Assembly (NCBI GenBank): GCA_905216195.1
Contig: CAJMSX010000033.1
Coordinates: 1 to 41,655, forward strand
DNA: 41,655 nt
From: an uncultured bacterium
GTDB lineage: Bacteria; Bacteroidota; Bacteroidia; Bacteroidales; Marinifilaceae
Direction of reading: 5' to 3'
In this document: positions 8,335-16,387 of the stretch, one piece after another
How the letters are laid out: every line of letters starts with the position of its first letter
How positions within the stretch are numbered: the first letter of the stretch is position 1
Notes under the pieces: generated by a model
What the model was told of the DNA's origin: nothing
What the model saw: the letters and a program-made list of their open reading frames with translations, nothing else
Databases searched by the model: none
Translations under genes and position numbers: made by a program

Positions 8335-9270
8335 ATGATCATCAGTGCAAGCAGAAGGACGGATATTCCGTCTTGTTATTCTTCCTGGTTTTTTAACCGA
8401 CTCAAAGAGGGGTACGTACTTGTTCCCAATCCCTTCCATACCAAATCGCTCAGTAGGATCAGCCTGAAGCCGGAGGGAATCGATTGTATCGTGTTCTGGA
8501 CAAAAAATCCGGCCCCAATGATATCCCGGCTGCCCGCATTACAAGATTACCGATATTATTTTCAATTCACCCTGAATCCTTACGGAAACGAGTTGGAAAG
8601 TCATTTGCCTTCAGTAGCGAAGCGTATTGAGACCTTTAAGCGCCTGGCGGATCTGATTGGAAAAGAAAGAGTCGTCTGGCGTTATGATCCCATTTTGATC
8701 AATCCTAAATATGAGCTGTCTTTTCATAAGGAAGCCTTTGCCCATCTGGCGTATGAACTGAGAGAGCATACGGACCAGTGTATGCTGGGATTTATAGATC
8801 ATTACCGACACCTCCGGCAGGAGACTCGAAAACGGGGAATAAAGCCGCTGTTGCCGGAAGAAATAGAAGAAATAGCTGTTTCCTTTCGGAAAACCCTCGT
8901 TGCTTCTTCCATCCGGCTGAATACGTGTACGGGAAAAGTGAACCTGAGTCATTTGGGAATTGAAGCCGGGATGTGTATAGACCGAAAACGGATCGAACAG
9001 CTGACGGGTTATCCGATTGTCGGACGAAAGGATAAAAATCAAAGACCGGTTTGTAATTGTATAGAAAGTATCGATATCGGTACCTATGAAAGTTGTCTGA
9101 ACGGTTGTGTGTATTGTTACGCGATCAAAGGCAATTCCAGGACGGTCCTGGATAACCGAAAAAGACATGATCCGCAATCTCCTTTACTCATCGGGCATGT
9201 GACTGAGGACGAGATGATCAGGGATCGGGAGATGAAAAGCTTGCGGGACGATCAGTTTTCTTTATTTTGA
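8335..9270 (+). CDS. DUF1848 family protein
   Basis: A 311-aa soluble protein that opens with the family signature MIISASRRTDIP, which fixes the start. The middle has an aromatic WRYDPI segment (115-120). Near the C-terminus is a cysteine cluster: C240 and C242 (VCNC), then C254-x3-C258-x2-C261 (CLNGCVYCYA). The CX3CX2C spacing is that of a radical-SAM-type 4Fe-4S site, but placed at the C-terminus. No experimentally established function is known to me for DUF1848. It stands alone, with a probable leaderless transcript. Confidence 0.88.
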   Translation: MIISASRRTDIPSCYSSWFFNRLKEGYVLVPNPFHTKSLSRISLKPEGIDCIVFWTKNPAPMISRLPALQDYRYYFQFTLNPYGNELESHLPSVAKRIETFKRLADLIGKERVVWRYDPILINPKYELSFHKEAFAHLAYELREHTDQCMLGFIDHYRHLRQETRKRGIKPLLPEEIEEIAVSFRKTLVASSIRLNTCTGKVNLSHLGIEAGMCIDRKRIEQLTGYPIVGRKDKNQRPVCNCIESIDIGTYESCLNGCVYCYAIKGNSRTVLDNRKRHDPQSPLLIGHVTEDEMIRDREMKSLRDDQFSLF

Positions 9271-9810
9271 GTTTTTTCCCCATCCGGCTCCTTTGTTACA
9301 GTAAGAGCTCCTTACTGCAGACTTTCGCTCCTTACCTCTGTCTTTCCGACGTTGAACCGTTTCCTCAGCACGAAGAAAGCTACCGTTTTTCCTGAAGCCG
9401 GAAAACCGCTTCTGGCGAAATACCGCTCTTTCTTCTCCTTTCAACAGTAGGGCGGAAACACGAGGCTTACCGCAGAGATTCGGATTTATTTACGCAAAAT
9501 AAGTAAGTTTAATTGGTAAGTGTTTAACTTACTCTTTCTCGAATACGTTGTAATAGATGCGAAGGGCGAGGCCTGTCATACGGATGGACATACCGGTCTC
9601 CGTATGCGCCTTTCTTCTTACCGGATTTACCGGTCCGGCGGTGACTGCGGATAAAAATTCCGGCGATCCGGTCCGAACCCTTATCGGGGTAAAAAGATAG
9701 GACCCTTTCCGGCTTTCTTTTTGGAGCGGAGAGTTGGAGTAAACCATACAACAGATTTCAGGCCGATTGGAGTTGCACCAACCAAGAGAAATGGATTATA
9801 TTAACTAAAA
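9271..9810. other. 540-bp stretch without a supported gene
   Basis: No convincing coding frame; short minus-strand ORFs here lack protein-like composition. It contains two perfect 8-bp inverted repeats: AGTAAGTT (9502-9509)/AACTTACT (9526-9533) and CATACGGA (9577-9584)/TCCGTATG (9599-9606), then a CCGG-rich stretch to about 9700. It may hold a structured leader of the DUF892 gene or a decayed sequence. Confidence 0.5.
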
Positions 9811-10359
9811 ATGAAGATTATGGAATCGAAAAGTAAAAATCAAAACGGGGCTACCCCTCAAATGGAGAGTAGTAAATTCAGGGAATTTTTTATAGATCAA
9901 CTGAAGGATATCTATTGGGCAGAACAAGCGTTGGCCAAAGCGTTACCTAAAATGATGGAAGCGGCCACGAGTCAAAAACTGGCCAAAGCCTTTGAAAAAC
10001 ATACGAAGGAAACGGAAGGACAGATCCGGACGCTGGAGCAGGTGTTCGAATTAATGGGCGAAAAAGCCGAAGGCAAGAAATGCGAGGCGATGGACGGTCT
10101 GATCAAAGAGGCCGAAGAAATAATCAAGGATACGGAAAAAGATTCCTATACGCGGGACGCAGGTCTGGTGTTGGCAGGACAAAAAACCGAACATTATGAA
10201 ATCGCTACTTATGGAACGTTAGTAGTTTTTGCCAAACAGATGGGTGAAACGGAAGTGGCTAAATTGCTGCAAAAAATTCTGGATGAAGAAGAAAAAACGG
10301 ATATTTCGCTTACTATGGTATCAGAAGGCGAGGTAAACGAGAATGCAGTTCAGGAATAA
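9811..10359 (+). CDS. Ferritin-like DUF892/YciF family protein
   Basis: A 182-aa all-helical protein. The ~20-residue polar N-terminal tail is followed by the DUF892 core (FREFFIDQLKDIYWAEQALAKALPKM from about 25), with helices carrying paired acidic and His residues (AFEKHTKETEGQ, LVLAGQKTEHYEIATYGTL) and the LDEEEKTDISL close, typical of the family. YciE/YciF-type proteins are stress-induced four-helix bundles related to ferritin; a di-metal site is inferred from the Glu and His spacing. An ATG at 9820 is an alternative start. It is followed 12 bp later by the 175-aa membrane-protein gene, probably in one transcript. Confidence 0.9.
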   Translation: MKIMESKSKNQNGATPQMESSKFREFFIDQLKDIYWAEQALAKALPKMMEAATSQKLAKAFEKHTKETEGQIRTLEQVFELMGEKAEGKKCEAMDGLIKEAEEIIKDTEKDSYTRDAGLVLAGQKTEHYEIATYGTLVVFAKQMGETEVAKLLQKILDEEEKTDISLTMVSEGEVNENAVQE

Positions 10360-10371
10360 ATAAATTTCCGG

Positions 10372-10899
10372 ATGGCTAGCAAGGTCGTGATCTATCAGTC
10401 GAGAAAGAAAGCTGCGGTGATTACTTTCTTCAGTCCGATACTTGCCCTAATCGGTTGGTTATTTCTAGAGTATGCCGGCAATGGAACGGCCGGTTGGAGT
10501 TTCATTATTCTGTCGGGCCTGTGTTTCATATACGGTATCGGCATTTGGTTTGACCGCAAACCTTATCTGGTGCTGACTGAAACCGGTATTACCGACCTGT
10601 CGGTCATCCGGGAAGAAATAGAATGGGACGCTATTCGCGGAGTAGGGGATTTTTATTTCAGAGGACAATTTTTTGTTTGTCTTTTGATTGACCGAAATTA
10701 TAAACCGGATTTGATCAGACCTACCTGGTTTTACCGCTTAGACCGTTTATATGCGGCAGAGAATGTCAGAGCCGTTTACATCCGTCCCGGAATCCTGGAG
10801 ATTAATTCTGCCCGGCTCATTCGGATGATAAACCGTTTGCGGCAAGCCGATGCGGCAGGCAGGGCGAAATTATTGCAAAAGCCGGTGAAGGATTGGTGA
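10372..10899 (+). CDS. Small membrane protein, STM3941-like
   Basis: The product is 175 aa. Two membrane helices (about 14-34 and 41-57) are followed by a PH-like cytoplasmic part (PYLVLTETGITDLSVIREEIEWDAI) and a basic C-terminal helix. The helix pair plus the 'YLVLTETGI...I.W..I' strand run resembles the STM3941 family; no biochemical function can be read. It follows the DUF892 gene by 12 bp, suggesting a shared stress-linked role. Confidence 0.7.
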   Translation: MASKVVIYQSRKKAAVITFFSPILALIGWLFLEYAGNGTAGWSFIILSGLCFIYGIGIWFDRKPYLVLTETGITDLSVIREEIEWDAIRGVGDFYFRGQFFVCLLIDRNYKPDLIRPTWFYRLDRLYAAENVRAVYIRPGILEINSARLIRMINRLRQADAAGRAKLLQKPVKDW

Positions 10900-11040
10900 A
10901 AACCGGAGGATGAAAGTATTTTCCGGCAGACCGAAGAATGAGAACGTATCGGAAAGGGGCCGTTGGCTACGGGGAAAGCAAGAAAAATTTCATCCGCTCG
11001 GCCCTCTGTTCCACACCTGTTTGGCAAGCTGTTGAATGAT

Positions 11041-11080
11041 AAAACCCAGTTATCTGAAAAAGGAGATAATTGGGTTTTTA
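11041..11080. repeat. Hairpin repeat copy A at the left island edge
   Basis: AAAACCCAGTTATCT (11041-11055) pairs with AGATAATTGGGTTTT (11064-11078), with one G-T wobble in 15 bp and an 8-nt loop, then TTAAA. Its right arm is identical to that of copy B at 19752-19788, and flanking bases also agree (GTT.AA..AT before, AAA after). It reads as a terminator on either strand and may be one side of an attachment-site duplication. Confidence 0.65.
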
Positions 11081-11099
11081 AATTGTTAGAATAGGGTTG

Positions 11100-11373
11100 A
11101 CTAGGTTTAAGTTCGCAAAGGATAGAATATCCGTTATGACGGTCTTGGATAAACGTGTCGTCCAAAGGCTAACTGCCTTTATCCTGTGAAGGTTCAGGTC
11201 GTTTAGAGACGTGTGCAGAGATAGGAAGGTGAAGATTGAAAATCTGAAAAAGGAAGAACGGCAATGATGGAGAGATTTGGTTTGTGCGTCAGCAAACAAA
11301 ACGAATAAGACCATAAAAGAAATTTGTGTGACAATTATTCCTGAAATGGAAGCGGTTATCAAGAAGATGGGAA
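11100..11373 (+). pseudogene. Possible decayed tyrosine-integrase N-terminus
   Basis: Read across frames, the segment gives RISVMTVLDKR (11124-11156), then after a frameshift YPVKVQVV-stop-RRVQR (11180-11221), and later EMEAVIKKMGK in a third frame up to the stop at 11374. The order 'I-S-V...L-D-K-R ... Y-P-V-K-V-x-V ... R-R-x-Q-R' is that of the arm-binding domain of Bacteroidetes mobile-element integrases. Several stops and frameshifts make it non-functional. The match is by eye and modest, but the place is right: just inside the island edge, next to repeat copy A. Confidence 0.35.
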
Positions 11374-11394
11374 AATAAGCCATGGTCTGATAAT

Positions 11395-11949
11395 TTGCTC
11401 GAACGTTATGTAAATGCAATTGCCAAAGGAAAGGATTCAGAAGATATATGGACTAAAGCCCGAATTTATTTTGCGCAAAGCAAAATATATTATTCATTAT
11501 ATGAATGGGATAACTTTATTGAATGTAATAAAAATGCTGCTTTTCTCTTTCAAAAAGCTGGGGCTCATAATAGTTATGCAAACTGTCTCATACGACTTAT
11601 CAATGGATATACATTAAAGGAGGATCCGGAGAATGCCTTATTATATATAGAAGAGTGTAAGCGAATGTTAGGTTCGATTCGTTTGAGTCGAGTGGGCGAC
11701 CTCTATTCCTCATACCTTACATATCTGATTAAGTATGGTACGGAAGAAGAAATAACAGCTATCATTAAAGAATACACCGATGCTATTCCATCATCAAGAA
11801 TGGATTGGCTTACTCTTTCTAATGCATACATACGAATAAAAAAATACGATAAAGCATGGCAAGCGATTTCTCACTATGATAAGAATTCAGAGGTAACTAA
11901 AGGATTAAAATATCAAGCAATTATCTCTGAGGTATATGCTATAATTTAA
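11395..11949 (+). pseudogene. Truncated TPR protein gene
   Basis: An AT-rich frame of 184 codons whose only start is a TTG; the frame is open back to 11332 without an ATG. The protein is helical with TPR-like units (ARIYFAQSKIYYSLYEWDNFIECNKNAAFLFQKAG; DKAWQAISHYDK). It ends abruptly at ISEVYAII inside what looks like another repeat. Longer TPR proteins of this style in Bacteroidetes continue to a membrane helix and coiled coil or HTH, often beside outer-membrane receptors, so this is probably the middle of a regulator that lost both ends. It lies 88 bp before the intact receptor gene. Confidence 0.6.
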
Positions 11950-12037
11950 AATCTGAAACTATAAATTATCAGATGAAATTATGATGTCGTACCATTGCAA
12001 CAGTTAAACCAGTCAAAAATGAACCTAAGGAATAAAT

Positions 12038-14302
12038 ATGCGTAAAATTTTATTTACCATCATATGCTGCATTTGCACTTTTGTCCATTTGAAGGCTCAG
12101 AGCATTTCCGGAAAAGTTATCGACCAGGAGAGCAATCCTATTGTCGGGGTAAACTGTGTCCTCAGGAACCCTTCGGACTCGACATATATAACAGGGACAA
12201 CAACCAATTTGGAGGGACAATTCGAACTCAAGGTACAAGAGAATAAAGAATATCTACTTCAGCTTTCTTTTATCGGATATGAGAAAGTCAATAGGACTTG
12301 TTACCCAGGTCATCTGGGAAATATAGTGCTTAACATGGATGCAACGATTCTGGGAGAAGTTATGGTTAAAGGTGATCCAAAACATAAGGACGCTATAACA
12401 GAAACCTTTTTTCTAACGGACTCTTTGCGAAATAGTGCAAGCAATTCTCTTAAACTTTTAGACAATTTAAGTGGCATTCGTGTAGATTGGATGTCCGATG
12501 CTGTAAAGATTGGTGAATACAGAGACGTTCCCATAATGATCAATGGGCGAGAGGTTGGCAAAGAATTGGTGCAAAATCTCAATCCTAAACGAATAAAGAA
12601 AATTGAATTGCTCCGTTTTCCGAAAGGTAAGTATGGTGATATACCGATCGTGCTTAACTTTATTACATACGATACCTATTTAGGCCATGATTTGGGTATC
12701 CAATCTAAGGGTTTGATGTCTTTACGCACTCCTAACTCGCATAGTGAAAATTTAGGAGCAAACTTCATTTATACCTTAGATAAATGGAATATTTATAGTG
12801 AGATGGGTGTAAGTAATAAAAAGATGTACAGTGCTACATCCTATAGTTACTTATACCATGGTGACAGGTCAGAGGCGACAGCAATAGAAGACTATCGCCA
12901 CCCGAATAAAAATAATACAATCAGAGGTTTCAAGGTAAATTTAGGAGCAGATTATAAGATAGCACCTAAACATACTCTTTCATTTCAGTCCTGGTTAGAT
13001 GGTAGAAAGTATTTTGACTATGAGAATTATAGGACACCGGAAGAGTTACCCCTATCGGAAAGCAGTAACAAGTATCATAATCTAAATTCGACGAGTGGAC
13101 TTTTTTATAGGGGCGAGATAAATGATAACTTTGTCATTACAAGTGACTTGACATACAATTATTACCATGTTAATGAGAACAAACTCTATAAAGAATCGTC
13201 CGAACATTCAGAGTTATATTATTTAGGCAGAAAAGACTTTTGGAGGTATAATTTGAATGTGAACAATACTTGGAACAGTATATTGAGTAGTAATATCGGC
13301 TATACTTATACCGATAAATCCTATATCAACAAGGATAAAAATACAGGAGAAGAACTATTTTGTTCTTCCGAAAATCGTCATGACATTTATTTGTCCTTAA
13401 TGATAAATCCTCACCCTAAAATAAGTTTTGCTGTGGGTAGCAATATTTTATTCGTGGACAGAGATAATGGTCTTGATTCTGACTGCCGTTATTCATGGAT
13501 GCCCTCAGCCAAATTATATTGGCAGCCACTGAAAAAGTTGTCGGTCTCTGCCAATTATTTTTGTAATGTGGAGTACCCCAATTTAGACCAGCTATCAACA
13601 ATCACATATAATAAGAATCCGATCCTGATGTACCGAGGTAATCCGGATTTGCAGGAGAGAGTCATGCATTATATGGAATGGAGAGTCAATATACCGAAAA
13701 TCATTGAGTTTACTTATTTGCTGAAGCATTCCGCGAATGATATCACTCCTTGGTATTTTGTGGGAAATGATTATGTCGTCGAAACATTGACGGGCAGCAA
13801 ATATCTGCATCAATACATCGGAGTCAGTGGCGACTATACTATTGGAGAAAAGTTTCAGATAAACTTTACAGCAAATTATCAATGGTATGGAAGAAAAGGC
13901 TCTGAAAGTATATGGCAACGGGGACGTACCTGGTATGTAGATGCGATGGCTACCTATCGGCTGAAGTCTTATGTTTCTCTTATAGCAGCTTATTTCTTAC
14001 GACACGACAAATTGCCGTTATTGCAAGGAGAGGAATATGGCCAGGAGGAAAGATTCATGTTAGGTGCCATGAGTTCGCTCTGTAAAGGGAAGTTATCATT
14101 ATCGGCTACATTTGTCCTACCTACAAACTTAGTATCAAAGCGTACATACAGGGATATCAATATTCCAAATTTTCGACATACATCCTGGGAGGATGACAGG
14201 GTTAATAATGCATTGATGCAAATCAGCATACGATACAATATAGGTAAAGGCCGTGCATCGAAATCGAACAACCAAAATAGAAGTGAAAGTGAAAAATATT
14301 AA
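12038..14302 (+). CDS. Outer-membrane beta-barrel receptor (SusC/TonB-receptor-like)
   Basis: The product is 754 aa. A signal peptide (1-20, ending LKAQ) is followed by a CarboxypepD_reg-like beta-sandwich (about 22-105: SGKVIDQESNPIVGVNCVL), a plug-like domain with LLDNLSGIRVDW and IMINGREVGKE (about 110-210), and a long barrel to the C-terminus, fitting the OMP_b-brl_3 family (PF14905). Such proteins import or bind an unknown ligand at the outer membrane; substrate cannot be read. AAGGA lies about 9 nt before the ATG. The reading frame is intact, unlike its neighbours in the island, so it may still be expressed. Confidence 0.88.
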   Translation: MRKILFTIICCICTFVHLKAQSISGKVIDQESNPIVGVNCVLRNPSDSTYITGTTTNLEGQFELKVQENKEYLLQLSFIGYEKVNRTCYPGHLGNIVLNMDATILGEVMVKGDPKHKDAITETFFLTDSLRNSASNSLKLLDNLSGIRVDWMSDAVKIGEYRDVPIMINGREVGKELVQNLNPKRIKKIELLRFPKGKYGDIPIVLNFITYDTYLGHDLGIQSKGLMSLRTPNSHSENLGANFIYTLDKWNIYSEMGVSNKKMYSATSYSYLYHGDRSEATAIEDYRHPNKNNTIRGFKVNLGADYKIAPKHTLSFQSWLDGRKYFDYENYRTPEELPLSESSNKYHNLNSTSGLFYRGEINDNFVITSDLTYNYYHVNENKLYKESSEHSELYYLGRKDFWRYNLNVNNTWNSILSSNIGYTYTDKSYINKDKNTGEELFCSSENRHDIYLSLMINPHPKISFAVGSNILFVDRDNGLDSDCRYSWMPSAKLYWQPLKKLSVSANYFCNVEYPNLDQLSTITYNKNPILMYRGNPDLQERVMHYMEWRVNIPKIIEFTYLLKHSANDITPWYFVGNDYVVETLTGSKYLHQYIGVSGDYTIGEKFQINFTANYQWYGRKGSESIWQRGRTWYVDAMATYRLKSYVSLIAAYFLRHDKLPLLQGEEYGQEERFMLGAMSSLCKGKLSLSATFVLPTNLVSKRTYRDINIPNFRHTSWEDDRVNNALMQISIRYNIGKGRASKSNNQNRSESEKY

Positions 14303-14676
14303 TCTATTACAGACAGTGTGAAGAGGACACCCTGTATAGACGTTTGTAAAGGGTATATTTATTCAAGACTCTAATTAAAGGTCACACAGCTAAATTATTA
14401 ATTTTACCACGTACTTAATTTTATGAGTAATTCATGCGATTTTGACTATTTTTGAAAACAGGATTCAAGTATAGCACTCAAATCCTGTCCGTTTTTCATT
14501 TACACAAAGTTTTGGATAGTCCCTATTTAGCAATACAAACTTAATTGTTTGCCCTTTAACTGTCAGATCAGATCGAAACTATTTCAGAAAAGCAAAATAA
14601 CAATAATTCCTTTTTTGTAAACTTCTTCATAGCTTTACACCCTGAAACCGTGCTATGAATTACCATACAAACCCTT
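14303..14676. other. AT-rich gap before the phage relic
   Basis: No gene seen. It holds the terminator at 14458-14496, and composition changes sharply to C-rich DNA after about 14,675. Confidence 0.6.
14458..14496 (+). terminator. Hairpin and T-run downstream of the receptor
   Basis: ACAGGATT (14458-14465) pairs with AATCCTGT (14481-14488), with AGT/ACT pairing inside, followed by CCGTTTTT. It is a plausible intrinsic terminator about 155 bp after the receptor stop. Confidence 0.6.
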
Positions 14677-14677
14677 A

Positions 14678-14700
14678 TGCACGCCCTCCTTCGGCGTGCA
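14678..14700. repeat. Perfect 8-bp inverted repeat at the phage-relic edge
   Basis: TGCACGCC and GGCGTGCA flank a 7-nt loop, exactly where composition switches from AT-rich to C-rich. It could be a terminator, an element end, or part of an origin of the relic phage. Confidence 0.5.
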
Positions 14701-14703
14701 TTG

Positions 14704-15293
14704 TTGTCCTATACTCTCCGCAGGAGGTCCGCCAAACTCCGCGAAAAATGGAACTGCATCCAGAACAAACTCGGCTACGTCGATACCTACACCGACCGCA
14801 TGAGCGCCGAAATACACACCTTCACCGACTACTACAACCGTTACATCAACCAAGCCGATTCCGCAACCCTCCGCCGTCGCTACATCGCTGGTCACGCTTC
14901 CGGCTGGCGCAATCCCAACAGCACCGACGTCCACAGCGTCCGCAAAGTCCGCGACCTCACCCGCTACCTCTGTAAATACCTTTGCAAAAACCTCCTCTCC
15001 GAATACAAAAAATACGAAGACATCCCGCCTCGTCTCCTCGTCCGGGTAAACTTTGGGGACTGTCCCGTACCCTGAGCGCCCTCCGCAGCGTTACCGCTGC
15101 CGTCGATCGCTTTGTTTTTGATGATCTTACCACCCTCTGCACCGAATTTGCCGGCCGGATCATCCGTCACGACTACTGCACCTTCGTCCCCGCCACCTTC
15201 CGTGACATCATCCGCCTCGGCTGCTCTGCCATCCTCGGCTGCATTTACGAACGCCTTAAAGAAATCGGTGTCAACATCTTACAACTCACTTAA
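14704..15293 (+). pseudogene. 3' part of a rolling-circle Rep (G2P-like), frameshifted
   Basis: Frame 1 (to the TGA at 15074) gives KWNCIQNKLGYVDTYTDRM, then NPNSTDVHSVRKVRDLTRYL and CKYLCKN. Near 15,040 the frame shifts and continues as GKLWGLSRTLSALRS to the TAA at 15,291. The order 'W..IQ...GY.D', 'NP.STDVHS...V....YL.KY..K' and 'GKLWG.S..L' is that of HUH replication initiators of small Bacteroidetes ssDNA phages (REP_ORF2/G2P-type). The catalytic HUH and Tyr half is missing upstream, so the gene is dead. Codons are strongly C-ending, unlike the host genes. Confidence 0.65.
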
Positions 15294-15304
15294 AACCTGC
15301 AACC

Positions 15305-15472
15305 ATGAAACCACCACCGCCTCAATGCCGCTTCTGCCGCCATTTCCGCCAAACCCCGGAGGTCACCTTTTGCAGCCTCCGTATGGCACAATTGCATTAC
15401 GAACACCGCCGCGCCTATGCGTGGGCAAAAGTCAAACCCCGTTCCAAACCCTGTAAATATTTCCGGCCATGA
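15305..15472 (+). CDS. Tiny Cys4 protein 1
   Basis: The product is 55 aa, with C-x2-C near residues 8-11, a Cys in TFCSL and a final Cys in KPCKYF, a zinc-ribbon-like layout. Its stop overlaps the next ATG (ATGA, 4 bp). Small Cys4 proteins like this occur in small phage and mobile-element gene sets; function unknown. It sits between the Rep relic and the DUF5675 relic, in the same C-rich codon style. Confidence 0.55.
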   Translation: MKPPPPQCRFCRHFRQTPEVTFCSLRMAQLHYEHRRAYAWAKVKPRSKPCKYFRP

Positions 15473-15630
15473 AAAAACGCACCTACTACTGTGGTCGCTG
15501 CTTCCACTTCCTCATCGATCCCAACATCCTCGACCGGGAGGTTGGCCGCTGCTACGGCCAGAAACAGCGCACCGTTTCAGCAAAACAAAAAGCCTGTAAA
15601 AACTATCGTTCCAAACCTTTAAACCCTTAA
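15469..15630 (+). CDS. Tiny Cys4 protein 2
   Basis: The product is 53 aa, beginning MKKRTYYCGRCFHF, then GRCYG and KACKNY: again C-x2-C plus two single cysteines, so likely a diverged duplicate of the preceding protein. The 4-bp ATGA overlap suggests coupled translation. Function unknown; a small zinc-binding regulator is a guess. Confidence 0.55.
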   Translation: MKKRTYYCGRCFHFLIDPNILDREVGRCYGQKQRTVSAKQKACKNYRSKPLNP

Positions 15631-15634
15631 CACC

Positions 15635-16059
15635 ATGTAAACCAACCTCCACACTCTCATCCTCGTCCGCGAAGAATTTTACACCGACCGGACCATCGGC
15701 TCCATACTCTACCGCAACCGGCTTTATGTCCGCACCCTCGAACCGCCGTACTATCCTCCCGAAAACACCCTCCACACACCGCCAATACCGCTGTCCCCTT
15801 TGCTGCCTACCGGCTCAAATTCCACGGCAGCCCCCGTCACGGTCTCCAAAAACTCTACCTCTGTGACGTTCCCCACCGTTCCGGCATTCTCATCCACGCC
15901 GGCAACACCCCCGCCGACACCCTCGGCTGCATCCTCACCGGCATCGACTTCCGCAACGGCCGCCTCACCGAATCCCGTGCCGCCCTCCGTCAGCTCGAAG
16001 CCCTCGCCCGTGGCATCCAGGTTACCCACCGCGAAATCTTCCTTTACATCACCCGTTAA
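15635..16059 (+). pseudogene. Broken DUF5675 family gene
   Basis: An ATG at 15635 is followed at once by TAA, after which the frame reads TNLHTLILVREEFYTDRTIG and continues LYVRTLEPP. Near 15,785 the frame shifts and resumes as AAYRLKFHGSPRHG, then GILIHAGNTPADTLGCIL and GRLTESRAAL, ending ITR-TAA. The IHAGNT..DT.GCI core and the initial TIG...L.TLE are clear DUF5675 marks, a family common in Bacteroidetes phages and mobile elements. Both a nonsense codon and a frameshift show it is inactive. Confidence 0.75.
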
Positions 16060-16142
16060 TCCGTCGCCCTCATGATCCGCACCCGTTTACCCCCGGTTCC
16101 AAATCCACTAACCAAAGACTAACCCCTAATAATCCAAAACCT

Positions 16143-16331
16143 ATGTTCAAAAAACTCACTCCCAAAAACCTCCGCCGCCTCCAGCGCAAAGCCGCCCGTT
16201 TCCATGCCCGCATCCACATCCGCACCGGCCTCTACCACCTCATCCTCCCCGGATACTGCACCCTCTCATTCCGTTCCTTTACTGCTTTATGGACTTTTGT
16301 GGAAAATATAACAAAGGATAAAACCGTATAG
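16143..16331 (+). CDS. Small basic protein of the phage relic
   Basis: A 62-aa, very basic frame (MFKKLTPKNLRRLQRKAARFHARI...). The first 45 codons are C-ending like the relic; the last ~17 are AT-rich, so the 3' end may be a chance extension across a junction near 16,280. No family recognised. Confidence 0.4.
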   Translation: MFKKLTPKNLRRLQRKAARFHARIHIRTGLYHLILPGYCTLSFRSFTALWTFVENITKDKTV

Positions 16332-16359
16332 TGTTATAGTAATTAATTCAAATTCTGGT

Positions 16360-16367
16360 TACTTTTG
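16360..16367 (+). promoter_or_regulatory. -7 box for the two-helix membrane protein
   Basis: TACTTTTG, an exact TAnnTTTG match, 20 nt before the ATG at 16388. Confidence 0.5.
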
Positions 16368-16387
16368 ACAAAAATTAAATAAAGCAA

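Noticed and set aside
9262..9751. Minus-strand ORFs of 60-75 codons in the gap after DUF1848
   Set aside because: No conserved pattern; low-quality, basic, overlapping frames typical of chance.
10776..11419. Two minus-strand ORFs of 113-129 codons around repeat copy A
   Set aside because: They run antisense to the membrane-protein 3' end and across the hairpin; no protein-like motif.
14655..14975. Other frames across the C-rich relic (for example the Arg/His/Pro-rich frame)
   Set aside because: Composition is that of shifted reading of C-rich codons; the motifs lie only in the frames described.
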